From: Platanthera guangdongensis
Taxonomy: Eukaryota > Streptophyta > Magnoliopsida > Asparagales > Orchidaceae
Assembly: GCA_039583875.1 (NCBI GenBank)
Contig: CM077151.1
Location: 21,514,766 to 21,578,765, forward strand
Direction of reading: 5' to 3'
DNA: 64,000 nucleotides
Position 1 is the stretch's first letter. Each line of letters begins with the position of its first letter. A program made the translations under genes and the position numbers. Below the pieces are notes generated by a model. It did not search any database and had not been told where the DNA came from. It saw nothing but the letters and a program-made list of their open reading frames with translations. This document shows, one piece after another, positions 49,001-58,487 of the stretch.

Positions 49001-49720
49001 AACCTAACGAAATCACAACAGAGAATGAAGGAACAAGCAGATAAAAAACGACTGGAACTTAAGCTGGATTTAGGCGACTGGGTACTACTGCGCTTACATC
49101 CGTACAGACAACTCTCTCTGTTGAAACCATCCAACAGAAAGCTTAGCCTAAAATTTTATGGACCATTTCAAGTTGAGGAGATCATTGGCGAGACAGCATA
49201 TCGCCTCTCCCTCCCTACAGGCTCCAAAATCCATCCCGTCTTTCATGCATCTCAACTAAAGCCATACATGGGGGATCCCAAAATACAGATTACCCAGCTA
49301 CCAGATCTCAAATGGCGAAACAATCCATTACATCAACCATTAGCCGTCATCAGCACACGCCGAATCCTGCGGCAAGGCAAGGAGGTACCTCAAGCACTCA
49401 TCCAATGGCAAGGACTGCCACCAGAAGACAGCACCTGGGAAGATGCGGCAGAGATCGAAGGATTTCCCAGTATTCAGGCGGACCTAGGAAAAGCCTTCGC
49501 TCAAGCACCCTCCGAACCAGTGTTAACAACATGGGGTAAGAGGGAAAAACGGCAGCCACGAAAAACAAAATCACCATCGGACTCCATCAACAAAAATAAA
49601 GTCGAAAAAAAAACATCATCCAGAAGATTCGCACGCTACGCTCGAAAATTTGAAGTGGACACAAACCAAACCAAGGGGGAAGAGAGGAAAACCTCAGATC
49701 TCACCATAGATCTGGTATGA
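46022..49720 (+). CDS. Pol polyprotein of gypsy chromovirus E
   Basis: About 1232 codons without a stop. Protease: VFIDGGSTHNFI near residue 60, a variant seen in chromoviruses. Reverse transcriptase: about 260-430, with KKKDGTWRFCVDYRSLN, DLRSGYHQI and the catalytic FFDDIL near 407. RNase H: about 545-670, with ETDASG and TDHQSLHHLL. Integrase: HHCC zinc part near 750-790 (HSGIKG to CDICQKSK), then D, D, E residues (TMDFI, SDRDSIF, TERVNR). Chromodomain at about 1105-1155 (RRILRQGKEVPQALIQWQGL, EDSTWED), which in chromoviruses steers integration to chromatin marks. The first codon is TTG by the open frame; the true start is upstream through gag. Catalytic residues all look present. Confidence 0.93.
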   Translation: MLYLEGNEEEENTEEVEVGEDLVEHDDPTMTVYLQALSGILPNHGIRVTGIINNQPLEVFIDGGSTHNFISNRIAKFLKLPIHKIKEFSVFMGNGSPEPCKGKCQNIPLLIQNKLYKIQLYVLDIEGADLILGQNWLRTLGPVTMDYNRLTLSYDSTEGRIQLKGNKDTQAGMVSSSQLMQMVAIRPSTLCLLLAKESPEPIKTENTLEMILQSLPEQISVLLREYSQLFDEPRVLPPKRDIDHKITILPGAAAPNLRPFRYPYHQKNEIERIVMDMIENGQIRPSTSPFSSPVLLVKKKDGTWRFCVDYRSLNKLTIKDKFPIPTIEELLDELYAARFYSKIDLRSGYHQIRVDERDIHKTTFRTHQGHYEFLVMPFGLTNAPSTFQALMNTIFQPFLRKFIVIFFDDILIFSPTQQDHAEHLQKALQILKENQLFIKLAKCQFFTTEIEFLGHTISQGTYFPNKSNISAIEQFPEPINQKGIRAFLGLTGYYRKFIKDYARIAHPLTELLKKQSFHWNQQTKAAYDQLKERLLSYPILSLPNFQEPFQIETDASGTGIGAILLQDKKTIAYFSKKLTPLMQKKSTYIRELFAVTTAVQRWRQYLLGHKFTILTDHQSLHHLLTQTIQTPDQQFYLTKLMGYDFEIKYKAGKQNIATDILSRIPEITEQTPQMQLIMMSVPISPLLEGLEQDYEHDEFSKKVQQEPQAYPAWNQQGKYITYKNRIYIPHISPISKNIIKEAHSTLIGGHSGIKGTLHKIQSQFYWPEMRAQVTKFIKECDICQKSKAVNHLPYGLLQPLPTPSKLWADLTMDFITCLPNSSGYTIIFVVVDRFSKAGHFTPLKQLTGPKVATTFWNNIGKLHGIPESIISDRDSIFLSNFWVELFRLQGTHLKYSLSYHPQTDGQTERVNRCIEQYLRIFSHEHPKSWSEYLSFAEYHYNSSFNSSTNTTPYEVMFGRPPPMLLNFCAGTTTNEAVDTTLRTREEILHALKANLTKSQQRMKEQADKKRLELKLDLGDWVLLRLHPYRQLSLLKPSNRKLSLKFYGPFQVEEIIGETAYRLSLPTGSKIHPVFHASQLKPYMGDPKIQITQLPDLKWRNNPLHQPLAVISTRRILRQGKEVPQALIQWQGLPPEDSTWEDAAEIEGFPSIQADLGKAFAQAPSEPVLTTWGKREKRQPRKTKSPSDSINKNKVEKKTSSRRFARYARKFEVDTNQTKGEERKTSDLTIDLV

Positions 49721-49938
49721 AAGATAGTTGCCAGAGTTCTCCAGCTTGGCACAGAGTTGCCACCTTCAGATCGAGATTCATCTGTTCTTTTATAGCTTTC
49801 TCCGTCATCATGCGGTAGCCATCAACAGTGCCTCACCGGAGCTCCAGTACTTTTCGTCCAGCGCTTCTCTCTTCATAGCAAAAGATCGATGTTTTAGGGT
49901 TCACGATGAGGACATCGCCTTTTAAAGCAGTCGGTAAA

Positions 49939-50444
49939 TGTTAAGAGAAAATATCCAGCGGCCTCAGATTCACCTGCTCTTATCCAACGGTCCAGAAGCA
50001 GCATCAATTCAACATCCATCCTACGGTCATGCGGATTTCCAACATCCATCAACGGTCCAAGAGCAGGGCATCATCATCGGTCAGAATTAAAGAGCAGGGC
50101 AACAGTTATTCCATCCAACGGTCAGAATTAAAGAGCAGGGCAATTTCATCCAGCGGTCGGCAGAGGACAGCGGTCAGCAGATGACAGCCGGATAGCTATA
50201 TATTGTTATTAATAATATATGTAATTAATTAGATGTCTAATTGTGTTTAACGGTTATATGTAACGGTCCTCTTGCGGACCCATGCCTATAAATAGCAAAA
50301 TGAACTCTGTAATAGTTATGGATGATTTGAAATAAGAATGTTTTCCCCTCTAATTCTTCCTCCTTTCGTCTCTCTTCTTACCGGCCACCTCCCTTGGCCC
50401 TTCTTCTGAGTATTACCACCATTTCCTCCGGCGGGATCGTTACA
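49939..50444 (+). repeat. 3' LTR of gypsy element E
   Basis: Same length as the 5' LTR; differences seen are A/G near 44351/49958, A/G near 44514/50121 and T/G near 44531/50138. TATA box at 50287-50294. No clear polypurine tract stands directly before it; the nearest long purine run is AAGGGGGAAGAGAGG at about 49674-49688. Confidence 0.95.
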
Positions 50445-50615
50445 ATAGGCCAATAAAGTCTTGGAATTAAACTATAAGGAAAGACGTGATATACTTAGGC
50501 ATTAGTGAGATTATGACAAGATAGGGCACAATGGCGACATAGGATCCATATACCGATTCCACTATAGTGGGATAAAGGCATGAGTGTTGCTGTTGTTGTT
50601 GTATCCCCCTTTTGG
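50445..50615 (+). pseudogene. LINE C-terminal remnant, 3' part
   Basis: Continues the LINE from 44331, giving RPIKSWN, a stop, and TIRKDVIYLGIS, then ends in a TGTTGCTGTTGTTGTTGT run at about 50586-50606, the TTG-type tail of RTE LINEs. Confidence 0.75.
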
Positions 50616-50619
50616 CTAT

Positions 50620-50816
50620 CATTTGTGTTTCTTGAAGATTGGTTTTGCAATTTACATTAATGGCAGTGCATTGAAACAACTTTGGTTGACACGATTAGCC
50701 AGCCCGAGTGATAACTCACCACTTCGAATTGAGGTACAGTGAAAACTCACTTCTGTTAACACAGTTGAGATTGAAATCTCACTTTCTGCCCCGGTCTACC
50801 ACCGGCCTTTTATTTG
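50620..50816. repeat. Duplicated block, copy 2, left of copia C
   Basis: Homologous to 26030-26205; continues at 54230-54300 beyond copia C. It reads AATTTACATTAATGGCAGTG and GAAACAACTTTGGTTGACA. Confidence 0.8.
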
Positions 50817-51022
50817 TGTTAGAAAAAGAACATGTAAACGCTCATATAATGACCCATCATAGGTCTTCTTTCTCTTTATGTAATAGCCGTACATCTTGAA
50901 AAGGAGACACTTTTCTCTCTCCTCTCCATATATATTTATGTACTCATACTTGTATTTACACACACAAGAAGATATACAAGATTTACATCATTTTCTCTCA
51001 ATAGTCTGTGTATTTCTCTATA
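50817..51022 (+). repeat. 5' LTR of copia element C
   Basis: TGTTAGAAAAAG to TTTCTCTATA, aligned with 54026-54229 with several differences, which shows greater age than gypsy E. Confidence 0.88.
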
Positions 51023-51850
51023 TGGTATCAGAGACAACGATCCCTCTGCACGGTCTGTGGTTTTCTAACTGCCCAACCTCATGCAGTCTACTGTGTTAGG
51101 ATGTTAGAGTGGTTTGCTGACCACATTTATCCTGCAAACTCAAGCCTTTCTTCTCCTGTTTCAGGCGGACATTCTCTTTCTTGTCCGCAGAATACTCGAC
51201 GCGCTGAACCCTCCTTTGTTTTTGGGTCTCCTCTTCACTTTATAGACTTAGCGGCTGGGTCCCATCGTCCTATCGTCCCGTGGTTTTACCTCAATCTGCT
51301 CGGTTCAGCTTCATCTTTCCTGTTCGCGCGGTCTGCGACTCCTATCCATTGTGGTCTACTCTTTGCCTGGTGCGATCTGGCTCTTTGCTGCTCTCTGCTT
51401 GCCACGGTCTCTTCTTGCCATGCGGATTGGTCACCCACTGCTGCTAACCGCGGTTCTGGTCTTGCCACCTTGTTCGTTCTCTCTAGTCGTTGCTCTCCCA
51501 GTACGACATCCTTGCTCAAGGCCGCTTCTTCTTCCTTACCGTCTACTCCCTTGGTTTGCCGGTCTTCTTACTCGGTCTACTCACACGATCTCCACCCGGG
51601 GCCTGCTGCTATTCGCGTGCTCTACTCCATGTTCGCTTAAGCCTCTTGGCCGCGTGGTCTCCCCTCTTGTGCTATCCGCGGGCATCTCTCTTCACCGCTC
51701 TCCCTGCTACTGCGTATCCTGCGCGGTCTCATCTCTGTGTTCGTCAGAAGTCTTCTCTTCGCTCTACTTGGCGACTTCTACTTTTGTTGTGCGGAATGCT
51801 TCTACTTCTTAAGCGTCGTCCTCTGTCCCTTGTCCGCGGTCTCTCCTCTT

Positions 51851-52846
51851 CAAGGTTGTAGATGTCAGATGTCGGGTTCATGTCGTTTTGGATTTGAAAT
51901 GTCGTATGTCGGATTGCTGGGGATATATCGGGGATATTTTACGATATCGAATTTTAATATTTAAATAAAGATAACAGTATTTATAAACACATTTTTTGCA
52001 AATAAGTAAAAATGTACAGACAAATAAGTATTTATAACATTTTTCTTTGAAATAATTTTGAAAGATAAAAGAAAAGCCCATGTAATTATGCAAAGTTGGA
52101 GGAGAGTTTTTCTTAGCTATTGCAAAAATCACTATAGCAGAAGTTAACAAAATAATGTTAACATAAGTTAGAAATGCACAGGAGAAACAAAAATTACTGC
52201 AGATTTACACAAGGAAATGTATAAACTTAGTTATTACAAGAAAGAAACCTAACTATAGAATAAGTAAGAAGTTTACAGTAACACAAGTTTAATAAAACTT
52301 TTAGATCTTATGACTTGATCAATATAATAACTCCAAATAAAACTTTCAATTGTCACAGAAACAAGAATAAAGAAGAAGAAAGAAGAAGAAAGAAGAAGGG
52401 GGCTTACAGTGGAGTGAAGTAGCAGAAACCCTAAAGCCTGGCATCGACTCCTCGCGTCCTCGCCTGCAATGCTGATTCGTAGAAAGCCCGGTGTCGTTAT
52501 CTATTTCTCGCCTGCGATGCCGATTCGTTGCCTCGTCACCGGAGAAGGAGCTGTCGAGTGTCGATGACTCTGCTAGAGCGACTCTCTCGTAAAATTTAGG
52601 GTAGAGCGAGAAATGCCGAATGCATGAAATGGACTCGTGAAGTAGAAAAATACGGGTCCCGTGAACTTTGTTTTTTTATATATTAAATATAATAACCGAA
52701 ATATCGAGTTAGAGATATATCGATATATCGGGATGTATCGCAGTTTTTTTACAAAACGATATTTTTGTCAAACAAATCGGTTTCGTTGCGGTTTGCACCC
52801 AAAACCTTTATGTCGGCCGACATGTCGGCCGACATTTACAACACTG
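51851..52846. mobile_element. Non-autonomous hAT-type element, 996 bp, nested in copia C
   Basis: CTCCTCTT flanks both ends (51843-51850, 52847-52854), an 8-bp duplication. Left end CAAGGTTGTAGATGTC matches the inverted right end CAGTGTTGTAAATGTC at 13 of 16 positions, and the ends are CA...TG. GATATATCG words occur near both ends, in opposite orientation. The centre is AT-rich; 52370-52400 is an AAGAAG microsatellite. No transposase. Confidence 0.85.
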
Positions 52847-52920
52847 CTCCTCTTGTTGTGTACTTTGTTGGGCCTGCCTTGTCGATTAGCCGCATGGCTT
52901 AACTGCCTGACCACTTAGTC

Positions 52921-54025
52921 ATGGATTCATCTACTGCCTTTTCTCTTCCAGTTGGGGATGATGTCCTTGTTCCCGAACTCCGTGATGAGTTAAGAATAAA
53001 AACTTTGTTGAGTGGGTGCATTCTGTTCCCCGCGTTCTTCAGTCAAAGAGACTTCCGCATCATTTAACTCAGGATGTTCCTTCCGTACCGACTGATGACC
53101 GGCTTCGTAACGATGGTCGTATTCAGACGTGGCTCCTCAACTCCCTTGATGGTGAACCGTACCACATGATCATGTATCACGAGACGGACAAAGCGATGTG
53201 GGATGAGCTCGATTCTTTTTACTCAGGCAACAACAGTCTCTAACACCTGTATGACATCATCGCCGATCTTCATACCCTTGACTCTGGCAGTGCTGCTGAC
53301 TTAACCTCATTTGTTGCTCAGTCCAAGACGTTGGTAGAAGCCTGGATTCAGCATCAACCCCCGACTACAGATCTAGCTGCCCAGTGCGCCCCAAAAGAAA
53401 GTTGTTGGTATTGTCATGATGATGGTTCGTGTTTCGCCTCACCTTCAATGTATTTGGGCTCAGATCCTCTCATCTTCTACTTTCCCTCATTCTCTGATGT
53501 GTGTTCAATGTTGTTAAAGGTTTCACTGCCTCCTGATGTTATCAGCCCTCCTTCATCAGCTCTTCTCCAGCACTCTCTTGCTGATTATGTTGGTTCCCTA
53601 GATGATCAGACTTCTACCAACGGATTTTATACTTACTTTGGGGGTCGCCTTGTTACCTGGCGCAGTAAGAAACAGTTTGTGGTTGCTTGATCTTCGGCCG
53701 AAGCTGAGTACCATTCGATGACGTCTGTTGTATCTGAGCTCACATGGCTTGAGAGTCTCCTAGGCATCAACTACCTTATTCTGTGACAGTCAAACTGCTA
53801 TACACATAACTAAGAATCCTGCCTTCCATGAAAGAACTGAACACATTGAAGTTGACTGTCACTTCATTTGGGAAAAAGTTCAAATGAAGAAGCAGGAATT
53901 AAAACATGTTTTGGCTACTGACCAAGTTGTTGATCTTCTCACTAAGGCCCTATCGAGTACCTTATTTTATCGGTTCTTGTCCAAGCTGGGTGCCTACGAC
54001 TTGTACGCTCCAGCTTGCGGAGGAG
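52921..54025 (+). pseudogene. Gag and RNase H remnant of copia C
   Basis: Gag reads FVEWVHSVPRVLQSKRLPHH, then DGRIQTWLLNSLDGEPYHMI and MYHETDKAMWDELDSFYSG; a stop at 53241 follows. Around 53575 the text changes within a few codons to DYVGSLDDQTSTNGFYTYFG and SSAEAEYHS of RNase H. The equivalent parts in element A are 2 kb apart, so a deletion removed most of pol. Further stops occur at 53688 and beyond. Confidence 0.85.
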
Positions 54026-54229
54026 TGTTAGAAAAAGAACTTTTAAATGCCCATATAATGGCCCATCATAGGTTTTCTTTCTCTTTATGTAATAGTCCTA
54101 CATCTTGAAAAAGTGACTCTTCTCTCTCCTCTCTCCCTATATATATGTACTCATACTTTATTTACATACACTAGAATGATATATAAGGTTTACAACATTT
54201 TCTCTCAATAGTCTGTGTACTTCTCTACA
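54026..54229 (+). repeat. 3' LTR of copia element C
   Basis: Begins TGTTAGAAAAAGAAC after a purine-rich GCGGAGGAG and ends TTCTCTACA. Confidence 0.88.
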
Positions 54230-54299
54230 ATATGCTTTGTACGAATAGCCCTATCCTTTGAAATGTGTAAATCAACACTGAATTCATCTGAGGACATTT

Positions 54300-54837
54300 G
54301 CTACTAGTCATGTACAAAAAACCGATCCCAGCCCGAACCCGACACGAAAGTAGTCTGTTTAGGCCCAGCCCGAGCCTAGGCCGGGCTTAGGGCCCAGGCA
54401 GGGCCTAAGTATAGGGGAAATGCTTGACCCGATACCTAGCCCGGGCCGAGCCGGGCAAAGCCCGTTTTTCGAGTTGGCCCTGGCCCGGGCCAAGGCGACA
54501 TCCCGGCCTAATCGTTGGCCCACCGGGCTTAGGGCCCTTGCAGGGCCCAAGTATAGGGGAAATGCTCGACCCGATACTTAACCCGGGCCGAGCCGGGCAA
54601 AGCCCGTTTTTCGAGTTGGCCCTGGCCCGGGCCAAGACGACATCCCGGCCTAAGTCGTTGGCCCAACGACTCTTATAAGAGTCGTTAATGATTAACGACT
54701 CTTATACGGCTCTTATACGAGCCGTTAATGATTAACGACTCTTATAAGAGTCGTTGCTAACAACTCTTTAAGAGTCGCTGGCCACTGCCAGTGGCCAGCC
54801 TTGGCCACTTAGTCTCGGCTTGTTGGCCACTGGCCAG
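54300..54837. repeat. GC-rich tandem repeat followed by palindromes
   Basis: Two units of about 140-145 bp (54383-54527, 54528-54664) share AGTATAGGGGAAATGCT, CCGGGCCGAGCCGGGCAAAG and TTTTTCGAGTTGGCCCTGG. They are followed by an alternating series of ACGACTCTTATAAGAGTCGT palindromes at 54664-54775, and then GGCCACTGGCCAGTGG-type inverted repeats. This looks like one end of a foldback transposon. The overlapping frames are repeat artefacts. Confidence 0.7.
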
Positions 54838-55129
54838 TGGTCAACTGTAGATCGCCAAGACTAATGCATGCTTGCAATCAACTTTTCTAGGGAATATCCT
54901 TGATTCTAGTTGTATCATCCCCCTATTATTTGTGTGACTTGAGAGGATGCAGGCCAACAACACACACATGTATACAGTGGCGAATCCAGGAATTTGGAAA
55001 AGGGGGGGGGGGGGGGTGGGCACAATTTTTTTAAAAACATAAAATAACAAGTCAATATTAAATCCATGATAATAAAAAGTCATACAAAATTACATAACAC
55101 TGAAAAATACAAAATATAGGAGTAAAATT

Positions 55130-55985
55130 TTATATTTGTCCACGTCGAGCCCTCATTTTTTGAAAACGGTCGATAACATTATCATCGATGACTTTCAAAA
55201 ATGCTTCTCGCTCAATAAAAGTAACCAGACAATCATTCAACATTTGATCGCCCAGATTATTGTGCAACTTGATCTTCGCATAATTCATTCCTGTGAATAC
55301 CCTTTTCACACTTGGAATAGCCACAGGAAGAATCAATTCAAACTTCAAAAACTTGTAGATTTGTTGATAAACAGCATGTTTATCGGTTTCAATAAGTTTC
55401 AAGGATAGATAGCTAAGGTCCTTCAAATTAATAAATTTCTCATCACTTCTCATATCAACAATGTAGTTCTCGTATTGAAATGTCAAATTAAATAATTCTA
55501 AACTTGAAAAATCATTAGGATAAAATTCTGCAAGGCGCATCACTTTTTCTTTTTCAAAACAGCTAAATGAGTTAGCAGGATTCAAACAAGTCATACATTG
55601 AAGCAACTCTATAGTCAACTCATCAAACAGATTGTTTAACTCTTGTAGCTGTTGATTGACAACCTTTAAGAAAACTTCAACCCGATAATGATGCAAATTT
55701 GTGTAGTCTTCAACAGACCTTCTTGATCTTCCACGGGTACTATATTGATCATCCATATTGGGAATATGAATATCATGTTTGCCACAAAAAAACAGAACTT
55801 TTTTAAATATAGTGTCTCATCCATCATCCCTCAAAGTTTGAAACTGTTTTTTTGTCAAACTAACAAAAGACATTGCGTTTACAATATCTTGATCTTTTCT
55901 TTGCAAAGTGAGATTTAATTCGTGTGCATACAAGTTGAAGAAGACTTTTGAGATTTTAACTTTTTCTGAAACATGGATGCGATAA
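55130..55985 (-). pseudogene. hAT transposase (TTF-type zinc finger family) C-terminal remnant, unit 1
   Basis: The intact frame 55756-55130 (208 residues, MDDQYSTRGRSRRSVEDYTN to RARRGQI) carries the hAT dimerisation region: LPVAIPSVKRVFTGMNYAKI, LGDQMLNDCLVTFIERE. Upstream in the same strand, to about 55985, LTLQRKDQDIVNAMSFV and RDDG are recognisable, broken by a TGA where relatives have Trp. The family's N-terminal zinc finger and most of the catalytic domain are missing. Relatives have VERAFS where this reads VKRVFT. It cannot be an active transposase. Confidence 0.85.
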
Positions 55986-57368
55986 GACTAGGCTTTTTCT
56001 TCTGGTCGTCCATATTTAAGTTTTATGATACATCAATTGAAAAACAACAATGTATAAAAAAATCATAGCAGAGTACTATTTACTCTGCTTGATTCTTTAC
56101 CGATCAATACTACAGAACACCCCTACAAATATTTATCATAGATTCTATTATACTTTGTTTAGTCACTATTTGACTAATACCTCAAAGTACCCCTACAAAC
56201 ATTCATATAAACAGAAATAAGTTGAATAGAGAAAAACAAAAAGTATACCTCAGGTCCTCAGCTCAAAGTAGATATTGAAATGTCCTCTAATAATGAACTG
56301 GATATATATTCTTGAGTAGTCAAGGTTAATCCTGCAAGAATAACGCATGGTATCAATTACTAGAGTCTGGGAATCAATTGCAAAAAATGCACATACTGGA
56401 AATCCAAGAAAATTTGAATAAATTATTCATTTTGTTTTTTTATTTTTGTGTTATTACCCGGTTTACCCCCAAATATTGAGGTTGCATGTCCTATGGCGAA
56501 CAATTGCAGAAAATGATGCAATGGTTGCACATGCTGAACACTCCAAATAGCCAAACTCTCGCTGGTTTTCAACTTTTGCTATAATGTCGACCTGTTGTCA
56601 TGTTTTAGTAATTTTTAATCGATTCCATTTCAATTGCAGTTTCTACGATTTCTATTTCTTCATGTAAATCTGACCCTAAAATTAATGGGCATTTATCTGA
56701 CCTAAATCAATCTTCACAATTAATGGACCTGAATCAATCTAAAAATAGAGAGAACTTAAACATGTATCAATAAAGAGAGAAATTAATGGACCTAAATCAA
56801 TTTCTATTTCTTCACAATTTCTAGTTATTCACGTAAATTTGACCTAAGTCAATCTAAAAATATAGAGAACTTAAACATGTATCAATTTTTTAGAGGCAAT
56901 GTAATTCAAGTTTTATAAACAATAAAACGACAAACAAATAAAATGGAAAATCGGGGCATTTAACTTCTTTACCGTAAGTGTTGAAGGCAGGAAAATTCTC
57001 AACCTCAGAAATAAGATCAAGTCAGCCTAAGGTTACTGATTTTACGGTTTGACGTCACAGATCAAGTGGCTAGCACGAGAGATAGAAAACTATCTATAAG
57101 CACACCCCAAGTGCTCCAGCAGGGAGGTCCCGCCACGTACCCGGAAGTTTGGGAGAAACTTTCTCTCCACGACCAAAAGGCTGGGCGAGGTACTAGGTAG
57201 GCATGAACTTAGCGAGTATCCAATTGGGGGGACCTCTACCTCTTCCAAAAGTGTCATTTGCAGTACCCCTGGGGGGCTATTTATAGAGAAATCTTGGTGG
57301 GGGGGAGGGGGGTATAGGCGAGTATCCAGCTTTTGTCAGCGAGTTCCAAGTTATACTCGCCCATACTC

Positions 57369-57690
57369 GCGAGTTACTCGCCACAGCTCGCCTCAGCTCG
57401 CCCAAGCTCCCCACAGCTCGCCACAGCTCGCCCATGCTCGCCCAGGCTCGCCCAGGCTCGCCCAGGCTCGCCCAGGCTCGCCCCTGCTCGCCCAGGCTCG
57501 CCCCTGCTCGCCCAGGCTCGCCCCTGCTCGCCCAGGCTCGCCCCTGCTCGCCCAGGCTCGCCCCTGCTCGCCCCGGCTCGCCCCTGCTCGCCCCGGCTCG
57601 CCCCAGCTCGCCCAAATTCGCCCAAGCTCGCATCTGCTCGCCCAAGCTTGCCACAGCTCGCCTCTGCTCGCCCAAGCTTGCCTCTGTTCG
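57369..57690. repeat. 10-bp minisatellite, unit 1
   Basis: About 32 units of a GCTCGCCCAG / GCTCGCCCCT decamer. Because 10 is not a multiple of three, each strand yields several open, Ala/Arg/Ser/Pro or Gly/Ala/Arg-rich frames that code for nothing recognisable. Confidence 0.95.
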
Positions 57691-57957
57691 CCGAATGGTC
57701 TGCAAATAGCCGTCTGCTGGGGTACTTCTGATCTCGACGAATTACGAGTTATACATTAAGGACATCCGAATTCCGACATCAAATCTTCAATAGAGACTGC
57801 GATTCTGCGAGTCTGCATCTGCGAGCAGCGGCGACGGGCCGACGGCGAGGTCCCAAGGGTCCAGGGCAAGGAAACAACGAAGTAGCGGGCTGCGACTCTG
57901 CGAGCTCCCAAGGAGGAGCGAACAGCGAAGAGGAAGACGCTGAAGTCGGAGAAAGAA

Positions 57958-58487
57958 GCCCTAGCAAATATCGGAATAGCCCGAATGTCGTGACTCGCGA
58001 GACTGCGATGGGGTTTTATCTGCCTGCACCGACCGCCCGACTTGGATCGCCCGACTTGGATCGCCCGACTTGGATTGCCTGGTTCACTGCCTCCCTGGAC
58101 CCCTGGTTCAATATCAAAATAATTATCAATTTCGGGCGTGCCAATATCTAATTTTATAGGTCCTTCTTGACAATTCCAAAAAATAATGAGGCCAGTGTCC
58201 TTGGGCCCCCCTCTAGATCCACCCATGCTGCCCTAGCAAATATCAGAATAGCCCGAATGCCGCGACTCGCGAGACTACGATGGGGTTTTATCTGCCTGCA
58301 CCGACTGCCTGCACCGACCGCCCGGCCTGGATCGTCCGGTTCCCTGCCTCCCTGGACCCCTGGTTCAATATCAAAATAATTATCAATTTCGGGTGTGCCA
58401 ATATCTAATTTTATAGGTCCTTCTAGATAATTCCAAAAAATAATGCGGGGCCAGTGTCCCTGGTGGCCCCCTCTAGATCCGCCCATG
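57958..58487. repeat. Tandem duplication of the hAT right end, unit 1
   Basis: 57958-58229 and 58230-58487 both begin GCCCTAGCAAATATC and end in a CTAGATCC(A/G)CCCATG terminus. The inner copy therefore contains a second, internal transposon end. Confidence 0.9.

Larger units (their letters stand above)
44332..50444 (+). mobile_element. Ty3/gypsy chromovirus E, young insertion
   Basis: Two 506-bp LTRs differ at only three positions I can see. The flanks read ATAGA (44327-44331) and ATAGG (50445-50449), a 5-bp duplication with one change. The interior holds gag (frameshifted) and one long pol frame in the gypsy order protease, reverse transcriptase, RNase H, integrase, ending in a chromodomain. 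It sits inside a LINE relic. The near-identical LTRs mean a recent insertion relative to the other elements here. Confidence 0.95.
50817..54229 (+). mobile_element. Ty1/copia element C, internally deleted, with a nested hAT insertion
   Basis: LTRs at 50817-51022 and 54026-54229; primer site TGGTATCAGAG at 51023-51033. The flanks are ATTTG (50812-50816) and ATATG (54230-54234); the undisturbed paralogue at 26.2 kb reads TATATGCTTTG, so ATATG was the target. Gag (about 52960-53560) passes directly into the end of RNase H (about 53580), so protease, integrase and reverse transcriptase are gone. It is a relative of element A. Confidence 0.9.
54975..58487 (-). mobile_element. hAT transposon, 3.5 kb, unit 1, target duplication CATGTATA
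   Basis: CATGTATA flanks the element (54967-54974, 58488-58495). The left end CAGTGGCGAATCCAGG is inverted in the right end as CATGGGCGGATCTAGAGG. The element holds a broken hAT transposase C-terminus, an AT-rich stretch without genes (about 56000-57250), a 10-bp minisatellite, and a tandem repeat of its own right end (57958-58229 and 58230-58487). Confidence 0.9.

Noticed and set aside
57369..57690. CRISPR-like array
   Set aside because: The repeats are 10 bp without spacers, in a plant genome, inside a transposon.
57277..57731. Repeat proteins rich in Ala-Arg-Pro-Gly-Ser on both strands (also 61601-62073)
   Set aside because: They are translations of the 10-bp minisatellite in several frames. 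The array length differs by one 10-bp unit between two otherwise identical copies, which would break any real frame.
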